A stretch of 64,000 bases of DNA. It comes from Bowdeniella nasicola. Lineage in GTDB: Bacteria; Actinomycetota; Actinomycetes; Actinomycetales; Actinomycetaceae. The stretch covers positions 124,001 through 188,000 of the forward strand of contig NZ_FNQV01000001.1 of NCBI RefSeq assembly GCF_900107735.1, in the 5' to 3' direction. The translations under genes were made by a program, and so were the position numbers. Below are positions 52,248 to 61,381 of this stretch, in pieces. Below the pieces are notes generated by a model, which was not told where the DNA came from, did not search any database, and saw only the letters and a program-made list of their open reading frames with translations. Within the stretch, counting starts at the first letter, position 1. Every line of letters starts with the position of its first letter.

Positions 52248-53305
52248 GCGCCACGACCGCCCTCATCATTGGCCTCATCCTGCTGGCCCTCAACGCCTTT
52301 TTCGTCGGCGCCGAATTCGCCATCATGTCGGTGCGTCGCTCCCAGATGGAGCCGCTAGTTGAATCCGGCCGCGCCGGTGCCCGCACCGTCATGTGGGCGC
52401 TCGAACACGTCACCGACATGCTCGCCACCGCCCAACTCGGCATCACGATCTGCTCGACGGGTATTGGTGCCGTCGCCGAGCCAGCCGTCGCCAAGCTCGT
52501 CGAGGGTCCGCTCATGTCGATGGGGCTGCCCGCCCAGGCGAGCCACGTCGTCGGCTTCACGGTCGCCCTGACCATCGTGATCTACCTGCACGTCGTCGTC
52601 GGCGAAATGGTGCCCAAGAACCTGGCGATCGCCTCCCCGGAGACGGCCGCCCTGATCTTCGGGCCGCCACTCGTGTGGATCTCCAAGCCCATCCACCCGA
52701 TCCTCGTCGCCCTCAACGGGATCGCCAACATCGTCCTGAAACTCTTCGGCGTCGAGCCAAAACGCGAAGTCGCGGCGGCCTTCACCGCCGAGGAAGTCGC
52801 CTCCATCGTCGAGCGCAGCCAGGCCGAGGGCGTCCTAGAAGATGATCTCGGTCTGCTCTCCGGCGCGATCGAGTTCTCGGAGGAAAACGCCGTCGACGTC
52901 ATGGTCCCCACCGACGACCTCGTGACGATCACGCGCGGCGCGACCCCGGCCGACGTCGAAGCCGATGTCACCCGCACCGGCTTTTCCCGCTTCCCCGTCC
53001 TCGACGATTCGGGGGGCCTCATCGGCTACGTCCACGTCAAGGATGTGCTGTACGCCGAGGGTCACGAGCGTCACCGCCCGATTGCCAGTTGGCGCATCCG
53101 CGCGCTCGCCCGCGTGCGGCCCGGCGACCAGGTCGAAGAGGCCCTGCGCACCATGCAGGTCACCGGCGCGCACCTCGCGCGCGTCGACGATGAGGACGGC
53201 CAGAGCATCGGGGTCGTCTTCTTGGAAGACATTTTGGAAGAACTCGTTGGCGAAGTGCGCGACGTCATGCAGCGGGAGCCCCACAGGTATGCGGAAGACG
53301 GGTGA
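52244..53305 (+). CDS. CorC/HlyC-family membrane protein, second copy
   Basis: 353 residues, homologous to the preceding gene in its CNNM part (LNAFFVGAEFAIMSVRRSQMEPL, VVVGEMVPKNLAIASPE) and CBS pair (FPVLDDSGGLIGYVHVKDVLY, DGQSIGVVFLEDILEELVGEVRDVM) but lacking the C-terminal CorC domain. Paired long and short CorC genes in tandem are common in actinobacteria and suggest a heterodimer. Confidence 0.9.
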   Translation: MSATTALIIGLILLALNAFFVGAEFAIMSVRRSQMEPLVESGRAGARTVMWALEHVTDMLATAQLGITICSTGIGAVAEPAVAKLVEGPLMSMGLPAQASHVVGFTVALTIVIYLHVVVGEMVPKNLAIASPETAALIFGPPLVWISKPIHPILVALNGIANIVLKLFGVEPKREVAAAFTAEEVASIVERSQAEGVLEDDLGLLSGAIEFSEENAVDVMVPTDDLVTITRGATPADVEADVTRTGFSRFPVLDDSGGLIGYVHVKDVLYAEGHERHRPIASWRIRALARVRPGDQVEEALRTMQVTGAHLARVDDEDGQSIGVVFLEDILEELVGEVRDVMQREPHRYAEDG

Positions 53306-53352
53306 GTGTGTTCACAGGTGGAACCGGGGCGTAGACCTGCTCGCACATCTGC

Positions 53353-53368
53353 GTTACCGTTTTGTAAC
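53353..53368 (+). promoter_or_regulatory. GTTAC-N6-GTAAC palindrome, MtrA/GlnR-like box
   Basis: GTTAC (53353-53357) and GTAAC (53364-53368) are inverted with a 6-base spacer, upstream of a possible -10 TACTAT (53387-53392). MtrA in corynebacteria and mycobacteria controls peptidoglycan peptidase genes, and GlnR boxes have the same GTnAC-N6-GnAAC spacing. Binding is an inference. Confidence 0.4.
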
Positions 53369-53446
53369 AGCGCCGCCACCTCGGTGTACTATCGAGATGG
53401 CTGCGGCCGACATATGCTGACTTACCCTCCTAAGGACGCTTCTTTT

Positions 53447-54433
53447 ATGACCATCTGCGCGCACGACAACGGCACTCAGCCGTTGACCCGACGCCAGATC
53501 CGCGAACGCGAGCGCGCTACGCTCGCCAGGATCGCCGGCGCCGTCCCCAGTGACGAAGCGGCAACTGAAACGCTGCCAGCCCTGTCGCGACGCGACCTGC
53601 GGGCACAGACCCCAACCACCAAGACCCGCGGCCATCTCGCGCCGCGCCTGGCCATTGCCGCATCCCTTGGCGCGCTCACCATCGCCGCCCCGCTGACCGG
53701 AATGGTCGGCCCCTCGGCGGCGCCCCAGGCCCAAGCCCTGCCGGAAGTCACCCCCACCTCCGCGGCCATGGTGCCCGCGGCCTCGCACTTCACCGACGCC
53801 GTGACAACGAGCGAAGCTGAAGGCAAGCCCGCCCTGCCGGAATCGCTGCAAAACGATCCCGTCGCCGCCACGCGCGCGACGACCATCTCGGCCTCACGTA
53901 CCCTGGACCGCACCATCGGTGCCTGCGAGCAGGCCATCGAAGGCGCCTCCGGATTGCGCGCCGCCCTGCAGGAAAAGCAGGAACTGACGGCCGTGATGCC
54001 GCTCGTTGACGGCGCCTACCGCCACACCTCCTCCTACGGCACACGCGTGCACCCGATCTTCGGCACGACCTCCAAACACGAGGGCACCGACATGGCCGCG
54101 CCCGTCGGCACCCCGATCCACTCCGTCGCCGACGGCGTCGTCAAGCACGCCGGCAACGGCATCGACGGCCGCTCCTCAATGCTCGTCATCATCGAGCACG
54201 AAATTAACGGCCAAAAGGTCCAAACGTGGTACGTCCACATGTTTAGAAACGGCGTCTTCGTGAGCGAAGGCCAAAAGGTCAAGGCCGGCGACGTCATCGG
54301 CGCGGTGGGCAACTACGGCAACTCGACGGGGCCGCACCTGCACTTTGAGGTCCACGTCGGTTCGGACATGCACACCGTTGACCCGTTGCCCTGGCTGAAA
54401 GAGGTAGGGGCAGTTTCGCCGGGCTCCTGCTAG
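53447..54433 (+). CDS. M23-family metallopeptidase, exported
   Basis: 328 residues from the ATG at 53447 with an AAGGA site 10 bases upstream; the longer reading frame is not plausible. The N-terminus is cytoplasmic (PLTRRQIRERERATLARIAG), one helix is near 62-85, then a low-complexity part and the LytM domain (about 185-320): TSSYGTRVHPIFGTTSKHEGTDMAAP contains the His and Asp zinc ligands, WYVHMF and HLHFEVH the others. It would cut peptidoglycan cross-bridges outside the cell. It has a palindrome upstream that could be bound by the MtrA encoded in the window. Confidence 0.9.
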   Translation: MTICAHDNGTQPLTRRQIRERERATLARIAGAVPSDEAATETLPALSRRDLRAQTPTTKTRGHLAPRLAIAASLGALTIAAPLTGMVGPSAAPQAQALPEVTPTSAAMVPAASHFTDAVTTSEAEGKPALPESLQNDPVAATRATTISASRTLDRTIGACEQAIEGASGLRAALQEKQELTAVMPLVDGAYRHTSSYGTRVHPIFGTTSKHEGTDMAAPVGTPIHSVADGVVKHAGNGIDGRSSMLVIIEHEINGQKVQTWYVHMFRNGVFVSEGQKVKAGDVIGAVGNYGNSTGPHLHFEVHVGSDMHTVDPLPWLKEVGAVSPGSC

Positions 54434-54443
54434 CCTGCGTTAC

Positions 54444-55205
54444 GTGGCCCATCCCTATCTCGACTCACCCCCGCTCATCTTCGCCCATCGCGGCGGCGGG
54501 GCAGAGGTACCCGAAAACTCCTGGAGCGCGCTCGCCCATACGCACGCGCTTGGCGTGCGCTACCTCGAGACCGATGCCCACATCACCGCCGACGGCGTCA
54601 TCGTCCTGATCCACGACCCCACAGTTGATCGCACGCTCAGCGGTAGCGGACTCGTGACGACGATGACGTGGCAGGAACTCAGCACCCTGCGCGATACCGC
54701 CGGCGATCCGCCCGTCCGGCTCGACGAAGCGCTCGCCGCCTATCCGGACCTCCATTTCAATATCGACGCGAAATCCGACGCGGTCGCGGGGCCGCTCGCG
54801 CGCCTGGCCCGCTACCACAGCGAGCGCATGTGCCTCGCCTCGTTTTCCGATAAGCGCCTCGCCCTCATTCGCAGCATCAACCCGCACGCCGCCGTCTCCA
54901 TCGGCCAGGAGGCGACCGCGCGCCTCGTCTCGCTCTCGCTCCTCTCGCTTCGGGCCGGCGCGGCCCGCGCGCGCCGCATCCCCGCCATCCGCGAGGCCAT
55001 CGCTGCCCAGGTTCCCGCGCGGTTTCGCACCATCCCCGTCGTCACCCGCCGGTTTGTTGAGCTCTGCCACGCCATCGATTTGCAGGTCCACGTCTGGACG
55101 ATCGACGAGGCCGCCGAGATGCGGCGCCTGTTCGCCCTCGGCGTCGACGGCATCGTCACCGACCGCCCCCGCGTCGCGCTCGACGTCGTCGCGGACCTGA
55201 CATGA
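54444..55205 (+). CDS. Glycerophosphodiester phosphodiesterase
   Basis: 253 residues, GTG start. IFAHRGGGAEVPENSWSAL contains the catalytic His-Arg and Glu, ETDAHITADGVIVLIHDPTVDRT the metal Glu-Asp and second catalytic His, and the C-terminal VHVWTIDEAAEMRRLFALGVDGIVTDRP closes the TIM barrel. It splits glycerophosphodiesters into glycerol 3-phosphate and an alcohol. No signal peptide, so cytosolic. It overlaps the following carrier gene by 4 bases. Confidence 0.92.
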   Translation: MAHPYLDSPPLIFAHRGGGAEVPENSWSALAHTHALGVRYLETDAHITADGVIVLIHDPTVDRTLSGSGLVTTMTWQELSTLRDTAGDPPVRLDEALAAYPDLHFNIDAKSDAVAGPLARLARYHSERMCLASFSDKRLALIRSINPHAAVSIGQEATARLVSLSLLSLRAGAARARRIPAIREAIAAQVPARFRTIPVVTRRFVELCHAIDLQVHVWTIDEAAEMRRLFALGVDGIVTDRPRVALDVVADLT

Positions 55206-56437
55206 CGAGCCCGCGCTTCGGGCTGCCGAAGTCGCCGCACGGAGCCTACGCGTGGCTGCTGCTGAGCGCCGTCGCCCTGCTCGCCCTGAATCTGCGCGCG
55301 GGCGCAACCTCCATTGGGCCGCTGCTCGCCGAAATCCAAGCCGGGCTCCACCTCTCGGACAGCGGCGCTGGCATCCTCACCGCACTACCAGGTTTCGTCT
55401 TCGCGGCCACGGGCCTGTTCGCGGTGGCGGTCTCGACGCGCTTCGGGCTGCACCGCGCCCTCGGCCTCATCATGAGCGCCGTGTTCATCGGCCTGGCCGC
55501 ACGCCCATTCGTGCCGCTGCCGCTGTTCTTCGCCTTTACAATTCTCTGCCTCGCGGGCATGGCTATGGGCAACGTGCTCGCGCCCGTGTTCGTCAAGCTC
55601 CATTTCCCCAACCGCATCGGGGCGATGATGACGCTGTACACGACGTGCCTCGCGATCGGCGCGACGATCCCCACGGCCGTCAGCCAACCCCTCGCGAACC
55701 TGCTGCCCGGTGGCTGGCGCAGCGCCCTCGCCTTCTGGGCCATCTTCGCGCTGTGCGCGATGGCGGTGCTGCTTGCCGTGATTGTGCGACGCGACCCGCG
55801 CGGCGTGCGAATCAAAGCGCGCGGCAGCTCGCTCATCGGTGCCGTGGCGAGGTCGCCCAAGGCCCGCTGGATTAGCCTGTTCTTCGGCCTGCAGTCGATG
55901 AACGCCTACGTCCAATTCGGCTGGGCCGCGCAGATCTATCGCGACGCCGGGCTCGATCCCGTCACCGCCGGATGGATGCTCACGATCATCGCCGGGATGG
56001 GCATTCCCGGCGGACTCATTGCCCCCGTCCTGGCCACGCGCCTGACCGACCTGCGCCCCCTCGTACTCTCCCTATCCGCTCTCCTCGCCGTGGGCTACCT
56101 CGGGCTGTACTTCCTACCGACGAGCGCGCCCTGGCTGTGGGCCCTCGCCCTCGGCATCTCCGGGTTCTGTTTCCCCCTGACGATCACCCTCATTTCGATT
56201 CGCTCCCGACACGTCGACGTCACCGCGGGCCTATCGGCGTTCGCGCAATCAATCGGTTACCTAGCGGCGGGCTTTGGACCCCTCATCATCGGCGTCCTCG
56301 TCGATGTGACCGGAGGCTGGCAGGTGCCGCTCATCGTCCTGACCTGTGGGGCGGTCGGACTCGCAATCGCGGGGATCAATGCCTCTGCTCCCGGCGATGT
56401 CGACGATGACCTTGGCGCGATTGCCGCGCCGCGATAA
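55202..56437 (+). CDS. MFS transporter of the cyanate/CynX-like group
   Basis: 411 residues, 12 predicted helices. LNLRAGATSIGPLLAEIQAGLHLSDSGAGILTALPGFVFAATG is typical of the CynX/NimT group. Substrate unknown; relatives move cyanate, nitroimidazoles or other small anions. Coupled to GDPD by a 4-base overlap. Confidence 0.85.
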   Translation: MTSPRFGLPKSPHGAYAWLLLSAVALLALNLRAGATSIGPLLAEIQAGLHLSDSGAGILTALPGFVFAATGLFAVAVSTRFGLHRALGLIMSAVFIGLAARPFVPLPLFFAFTILCLAGMAMGNVLAPVFVKLHFPNRIGAMMTLYTTCLAIGATIPTAVSQPLANLLPGGWRSALAFWAIFALCAMAVLLAVIVRRDPRGVRIKARGSSLIGAVARSPKARWISLFFGLQSMNAYVQFGWAAQIYRDAGLDPVTAGWMLTIIAGMGIPGGLIAPVLATRLTDLRPLVLSLSALLAVGYLGLYFLPTSAPWLWALALGISGFCFPLTITLISIRSRHVDVTAGLSAFAQSIGYLAAGFGPLIIGVLVDVTGGWQVPLIVLTCGAVGLAIAGINASAPGDVDDDLGAIAAPR

Positions 56438-56506
56438 CTCACAGCCAGCGAGTTTTCTTCTGGCCGCCCTCCGTGGGTAAGATAGAGACCGCGCCGCAGC
56501 GCACCG

Positions 56507-56579
56507 GCCCCGATAGCTCAGCGGATAGAGCGTCTGCCTCCGGAGCAGAAGGTCGCAGGTTCGAGTCCTGTTCGGGGCG
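56507..56579 (+). tRNA. tRNA-Arg (anticodon CCG)
   Basis: 73 bases that fold fully: acceptor GCCCCGA/TCGGGGC with discriminator G79, D-stem GCTC/GAGC, anticodon stem TCTGC/GCAGA with loop CTCCGGA, and T-stem GCAGG/CCTGT with loop TTCGAGT. CCA is not encoded. It reads CGG codons. A T5 run follows at once. Confidence 0.97.
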
Positions 56580-56924
56580 CTTTTTCATGTCCGCCGACAC
56601 GTTGCACCATCGGCATCGAATCCGACAGCGACGACCCCAGCGAAGAAGTGCGCTCCGTCGACAAAGATCAATGAGTTGCCGGAACAAAATGCACAAATGT
56701 TCCGATGCCGCTGACTCGCTAGCGAATAGTTGCAATTCTGTTCCATGATGAGTATCACATCCCCGGCCTGGATTCCGCATGAACGCCAGGTTAACGGTGG
56801 GTGAACACTTAGTGTGGCGCGATGCACTGAATTGGGCCTTTTGTCACCTCTTTGGGGTTGCTTATGGTCGACGTACCTCACGAGGTTGAAGTAATTCCCC
56901 GCAGGTCCAAAAGGAGTGACTACG
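56580..56924. other. AT-richer leader region before the organophosphate transporter
   Basis: About 345 bases with lower G+C than the rest of the window. It contains an inverted repeat GGAACA (56681-56686) / TGTTCC (56698-56703) with an 11-base spacer, a possible operator. No copy of the tRNA 3' end is seen, so an attachment site is not supported. AAGGAG at 56911-56916 serves the next gene. No gene is seen. Confidence 0.5.
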
Positions 56925-58301
56925 ATGTCGATCCCCGGGTGGCTGAAAGCCCCACCACCAGCGCCGAGGTTGTCGGATGAAGAAGTCCGTCGAACCTATC
57001 CTCGATTGCGCACTCAAGTCTTTCTGGGCATTTTCATCGGATACGCGGGTTTCTACCTGATCCGCAACAACATTTCGCTTGTTGCCCCGCTCCTCATGGA
57101 AGAAACGGGGATTAACACCATTGGTATCGGTGTCATCTCTAACGCCGTGCTGTTCTCCTATGGGCTGTCGAAGTTCTTCTCCGCCATGATTTCCGACCGG
57201 GCGAATGCTCGGTACTTCTTGCCTATCGGACTTGCGCTCTCAGCGTTAGCCAACCTCGCAGTGGCATTCGTGCCATGGATCTCCGGCACCGTCGCCACCT
57301 TTGCCACGGTGATGTTCATCAATGGCTGGTTCCAGGGCATGGGATGGCCGCCTAGTGGCCGGTCGCTCGTGTACTGGTTCTCCACCAATGAGCGCGGAAT
57401 GAAAACGTCAATTTGGAACACCGCGCACAATGTGGGCGGCGCCGGTGTCGCTGGACTCGCGGCATTGGGCCTGGCGTGGACGGGGGAGCAGTGGCAATCA
57501 GCGTTTTGGCTGCCTGCCGTTGTCGCTCTCGCGGTGGCCGCGCTTGCTTTCTTCCTGATGCGCGATACCCCGGAATCTGTCGGGCTGCCCCCGATCGAGG
57601 AGTACCGGGATGATCCGGCGAAGGTCGAATCTGGCGATGACCCGAACATGAGCGCCAAGGAGATGATCTTCAAGCACGTCCTGACCAGCCGCACGATCGT
57701 CATGCTCGCGGTGGCTAACGTGTTCGTCTACGCGCTGCGATACGGCGTCTTGAACTGGATCACGGTCTACCTTGCAGACAAACACAACGCCGAGATCGGA
57801 TCCGGCTTCATTGGCTTTGCCGCCTTCGAGCTCGCTGGAATTGTTGGCACCATCCTGTGTGGCTGGATGTCAGACCGAGTCTTTGGTGGCTTCCGCTCGG
57901 GTGCCGGAATTGCATTCACTGTTGCCACGGCAATTGCCATTGCTGCCTACTGGCTCGTGCCTGTCGGTACTCCGATCTGGATTCTCATCCTGCTGGTGGC
58001 GATCATCGGTGGTCTGATCTACGGACCCGTGATGCTTATCGGTTTGCAGGCGATCGACTTGTCGCCCCATAACGTCGCGGGCACCGCAGCAGGGTTTACG
58101 GGGCTCTTTGGATACCTCTTGGGCGCCACGTTGGCCTCATCCGGTGTTGGCATCCTCGTGCACAACTTCGGTTGGAACCTCACCTTCATCGTCTTTATCG
58201 CCTTCTCCATCCTGACAGTCGTGCTGTTCGGGATCGTTGGACGCGACGAGAAGGAACTGATGGAGGCTCACTCCAAGCGCAGCACGAACCACGAGGCGTA
58301 A
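56925..58301 (+). CDS. Organophosphate:phosphate antiporter (UhpT/GlpT family)
   Basis: 458 residues from the ATG at 56925, 9 bases after an AAGGAG site (an in-frame GTG at 56916 overlaps the site). Twelve helices and the OPA motifs YAGFYLIRNNISL, GWFQGMGWPPSGRSLVYWFSTNERG and WNTAHNVGGAGV. The family exchanges sugar phosphates or glycerol 3-phosphate for phosphate. Codon choice includes many A/T-ending codons and the G+C is visibly lower than in neighbours, so horizontal gain is likely. Convergent with the Nramp gene. Confidence 0.9.
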   Translation: MSIPGWLKAPPPAPRLSDEEVRRTYPRLRTQVFLGIFIGYAGFYLIRNNISLVAPLLMEETGINTIGIGVISNAVLFSYGLSKFFSAMISDRANARYFLPIGLALSALANLAVAFVPWISGTVATFATVMFINGWFQGMGWPPSGRSLVYWFSTNERGMKTSIWNTAHNVGGAGVAGLAALGLAWTGEQWQSAFWLPAVVALAVAALAFFLMRDTPESVGLPPIEEYRDDPAKVESGDDPNMSAKEMIFKHVLTSRTIVMLAVANVFVYALRYGVLNWITVYLADKHNAEIGSGFIGFAAFELAGIVGTILCGWMSDRVFGGFRSGAGIAFTVATAIAIAAYWLVPVGTPIWILILLVAIIGGLIYGPVMLIGLQAIDLSPHNVAGTAAGFTGLFGYLLGATLASSGVGILVHNFGWNLTFIVFIAFSILTVVLFGIVGRDEKELMEAHSKRSTNHEA

Positions 58302-58307
58302 CACGAC

Positions 58308-58340
58308 GAGGTGCCCGGTACGAGGAGTACTGGGCACCTC
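58308..58340. terminator. Bidirectional terminator between convergent transporters
   Basis: GAGGTGCCCGGTA (58308-58320) pairs with TACTGGGCACCTC (58328-58340), one G-T pair, 7-base loop. It lies 6 bases past the OPA transporter stop and 12 bases past the Nramp stop. Confidence 0.75.
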
Positions 58341-58352
58341 CTCGTTTCCGAG

Positions 58353-59630
58353 TTACTCGATGCCGAGCGCGGTCAAAATAATGAGCGCGGCATTCAGCGC
58401 GACGATGAGGATCGCGATGACAGTGGATATCCATCGCAGTGCTCGTCCGTCGGCGAACCGTCCCATGATGGAGCGATCCCGGGTGTATTTCATCAGCGGG
58501 ATGATCGCGAGGGGAATGCCGAAGGATAAGACGACCTGAGAAATCACGAGAGCCCACGTCGGTTCCGCGCCCAGCGCCAAAATGATCAGCGCAGGAAGCA
58601 GCGTGATGACCCGACGCGCAAGCAGCGGAATCTTCACGTGAAGCAGGCCCGCCATGATTTCTGCTCCGGCATAAGCGCCGACGGAGGTGGAGGCCAGACC
58701 GGAGGCAAGCAGCCCGACCGCAAACACGATTCCGATGGTTGGTCCAAGCGCGCTCGAGATCGCGGCGTGCGCGCCCTCGATCGTGTCCGTACCGTCAACC
58801 CCGGCGAGTGCGGAGGCAGCAAGCAGGAGCAGCCCAATATTGACCGCGCCCGCAATGATCAGCGCCCAGCTGACATCGATGCGGGAGGCGCGCAAGAGAA
58901 CCTCTTTGTCGTGCTCGGACTCCGCGTGCCGGTCCTTTACGAGCGAGGAGTGCAGATAGATCGCGTGTGGCATGACGGTCGCGCCCAGCATGGATGCCGC
59001 GACCAGGAGGGAGCCGACACCGTCGAAGCGCGGCACCATTCCGCCGAGAACTCCGGCGGCGCTGGGCGGCGAAAAGACGAGCCCCGCGAGGAATCCCAAG
59101 GTCACGATCACAAGCAGCGCAATGACGACCAGTTCGAACGGGCGCTGGCCCTGGCGGTTTTGGATCGAAAGTAGCGCAATCGAAATGACGCCGACGATCA
59201 CACCGCCCACCACGAGAGGAACGCCGAAAAGCAGATGCAGGGCGATCGCGCCGCCAATCACTTCGGCGAGATCGGTAGCCGCAGCAACAACTTCTGCCTG
59301 ACCCCAAAACGCCAACCGGCTGCGGCGCTTTAAGCGGCGGCCGAGCAGATGGGGGAGCGACGAGTCGGTCACGATACCGAGCTTCGCGCTTTGGTACTGC
59401 ACGATGACGGCCATCGCATTTGCCAGCACCAGCACCCACACCAGCAAATAGCCATAGCGAGCGCCGGCCGTGATGTTCGCTGCGACGTTGCCCGGATCGA
59501 CATACGCCACGGCCGCGACGAAGGCGGGCCCCAGCAACGTAATCATCCGGGCACGGCTAAATCCCGTCACCGCACCGGGAGTGCCAAGCTCGCGGGGATC
59601 AGTCGCCTGAGGAGAAGATTTCGGTCGCAC
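58353..59630 (-). CDS. mntH: Nramp-family divalent metal transporter
   Basis: About 425 residues from the GTG at 59630 (VRPKSSPQ) or two codons earlier at 59636. Helix 1 has AAVAYVDPGNVAANITAG (DPGN metal ligand) and helix 6 GATVMPHAIYLHSSLV (A-M-P-H). Eleven helices. Members bring in manganese or iron with protons. The reverse frame is open far past the start but only as antisense of argS. The 93-base gap to argS must hold both promoters. Confidence 0.93.
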   Translation of the reverse strand: MRPKSSPQATDPRELGTPGAVTGFSRARMITLLGPAFVAAVAYVDPGNVAANITAGARYGYLLVWVLVLANAMAVIVQYQSAKLGIVTDSSLPHLLGRRLKRRSRLAFWGQAEVVAAATDLAEVIGGAIALHLLFGVPLVVGGVIVGVISIALLSIQNRQGQRPFELVVIALLVIVTLGFLAGLVFSPPSAAGVLGGMVPRFDGVGSLLVAASMLGATVMPHAIYLHSSLVKDRHAESEHDKEVLLRASRIDVSWALIIAGAVNIGLLLLAASALAGVDGTDTIEGAHAAISSALGPTIGIVFAVGLLASGLASTSVGAYAGAEIMAGLLHVKIPLLARRVITLLPALIILALGAEPTWALVISQVVLSFGIPLAIIPLMKYTRDRSIMGRFADGRALRWISTVIAILIVALNAALIILTALGIE

Positions 59631-59710
59631 GAACACTAGTGTCTCGCTAACCCGTCGCTGCGCGAAATCGCGTGCCACACGCCACAGGAAGACCCGCGCG
59701 AAAAGGTGCG

Positions 59711-59716
59711 TAGAAT
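59711..59716 (+). promoter_or_regulatory. -10 element of a leaderless argS transcript
   Basis: TAGAAT lies 7 bases before the GTG start of argS, the spacing expected for a leaderless mRNA. A clear -35 is not seen. Confidence 0.55.
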
Positions 59717-59723
59717 TGACCCC

Positions 59724-61379
59724 GTGACTCCTGCAGAACTTTCCGAACTCATCCGTGAAACGCTCCTCGCCGCTATCGCCGATGGCGAGATCGGCCTGGC
59801 CGAGGCCGACGTGCCCGAGCATGTCAAGGTCGAGCGACCGCGCCAGCGCGAACACGGTGACTGGGCGACGAACATTGCGATGCAGCTGGCCAAGAAGGCC
59901 GGCACGAACCCGCGCGCCTTTGCGCAACTGCTGGCCGACCGCCTGACCAGCGCCGACGGTATTGACGCCGTCGAGGTCGCAGGCCCCGGCTTCATCAACA
60001 TCCGCCTCGCTGCGGGCGCCGCCGGCGAGCTCGCCCGCGCCATCGTCGAAGCCGGCGAACAGTACGGCCGCTCCGATACCCTCGCGGGCCAGTGCATCAA
60101 CCTGGAGTACATTTCCGCCAACCCAACGGGCCCGCTGCACATCGGCCACACCCGCTGGGCGGCCGTCGGTGACGCCCTGGTTCGCGTGCTGCGCGCCGCG
60201 GGCGCCGAGGTCTCCCCGGAGTACTACATCAACGACGCCGGCAGCCAGATGAACACCTTCGGCGCCTCCGTGCTGGCCCGCGCCAAGGGTGAAGAGATTC
60301 CCGAGGGCGGCTACCCCGGCGAATACATCGACGAGCTCGCCGCCAAGGCCCTCGCCGAACGCCCCGATCTCGTCGACCTGCCCGAAAGCGAAGGCATCGC
60401 CCTCGCGCGCGACCTCGGTTACAAGCACCAGCTGCAGCAGATCAAGGATACGCTCGCGGACTTCAACGTCACCTTCGATGTCTGGTTCTCCGAAAACGAC
60501 AACCTGCATAAGACCGGCGCCATCGACTCCGCCATCGACCGACTGCGCGAACAGGGCCACGTCTACGAGCATGACGGCGCGGTCTGGCTGCGCACCACCG
60601 ATTTCGGCGACGACAAGGACCGCGTCCTGGTCAAGGCCGACGGGTCCAAGACCTACTTCTCGGCCGACTGCGCCTACTACCTGTCCAAGCGCGATCGCGG
60701 CTTCCCAGAAAAGATCTACCTCTTCGGCGCCGACCACCACGGCTACGTGGGGCGCATGAAGGCCGTTGCCGCCTGCGCCGGCGACGACATGGACAAGAAC
60801 ATCGAGATCCTCATCGGCCAGTTCATCAACATCTCCGGTGGCCGCATGGGCAAGCGCCTCGGCAACGTCATCAACCTGCACGATCTCATCGAGTGGATCG
60901 GCACCGATGCGCTGCGCTACACCCTCGCGCGTTACCCCACCGATACGACGCTGGACCTGAAGGCCGAGGACCTGCAGCAGCAAAACAACGACAACCCCGT
61001 CTATTACGTCCAGTACGCGCACGCGCGCACGCGTAATGTCGCGCGCAACGCGGCCGAGCACGGAGTGCGTCGTGAGGACGCCTTTGATGCCTCGCTGCTA
61101 ACCGACGAGTCCGAAGCCGAACTGCTCGGCATGCTCGCGGAATACCCGCGCGTCGTGACGCTTTCGGCCGAAAACCGCGAAGCGCACCGCATCGCGCGCT
61201 ACCTTGAGCAGCTCGCCGCGGCCTATCACACCTGGTACGGGCGCTGCCGCGTCACCCCGCGTGGTGACGAGCAGGTCGATGACACGCACCGCACGCGGTT
61301 GTGGCTCAACGACGCCGTCACCCAGGTCTTGCGGAACGGACTCGACATCCTCGGTGTGAGCGCGCCCGACAGAATGTAG
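59724..61379 (+). CDS. argS: Arginyl-tRNA synthetase
   Basis: 551 residues from the GTG at 59724 (MTPAELSELIRETLLAAI). The N-terminal tRNA D-loop binding domain (Add1) is followed by the class I core with NPTGPLHIGHTRWAAVGDAL (HIGH motif) and FGADHHGYVGRMKA; the KMSKS site reads GGRMGKRLGNVI, as in many ArgS. The C-terminal helical anticodon domain ends with TRLWLNDAVTQVLRNGLDILGVSAPDRM. The lysA ATG lies 2 bases past its stop. Confidence 0.97.
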   Translation: MTPAELSELIRETLLAAIADGEIGLAEADVPEHVKVERPRQREHGDWATNIAMQLAKKAGTNPRAFAQLLADRLTSADGIDAVEVAGPGFINIRLAAGAAGELARAIVEAGEQYGRSDTLAGQCINLEYISANPTGPLHIGHTRWAAVGDALVRVLRAAGAEVSPEYYINDAGSQMNTFGASVLARAKGEEIPEGGYPGEYIDELAAKALAERPDLVDLPESEGIALARDLGYKHQLQQIKDTLADFNVTFDVWFSENDNLHKTGAIDSAIDRLREQGHVYEHDGAVWLRTTDFGDDKDRVLVKADGSKTYFSADCAYYLSKRDRGFPEKIYLFGADHHGYVGRMKAVAACAGDDMDKNIEILIGQFINISGGRMGKRLGNVINLHDLIEWIGTDALRYTLARYPTDTTLDLKAEDLQQQNNDNPVYYVQYAHARTRNVARNAAEHGVRREDAFDASLLTDESEAELLGMLAEYPRVVTLSAENREAHRIARYLEQLAAAYHTWYGRCRVTPRGDEQVDDTHRTRLWLNDAVTQVLRNGLDILGVSAPDRM

Positions 61380-61381
61380 GC

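Noticed and set aside
60830-60860. ArgS without KMSKS as an odd feature
   Set aside because: Most ArgS proteins have a degenerate motif here.
59631-61061. N-terminal extension of the Nramp frame through argS
   Set aside because: It lies opposite argS and has no transporter-like sequence; the protein begins near 59630.
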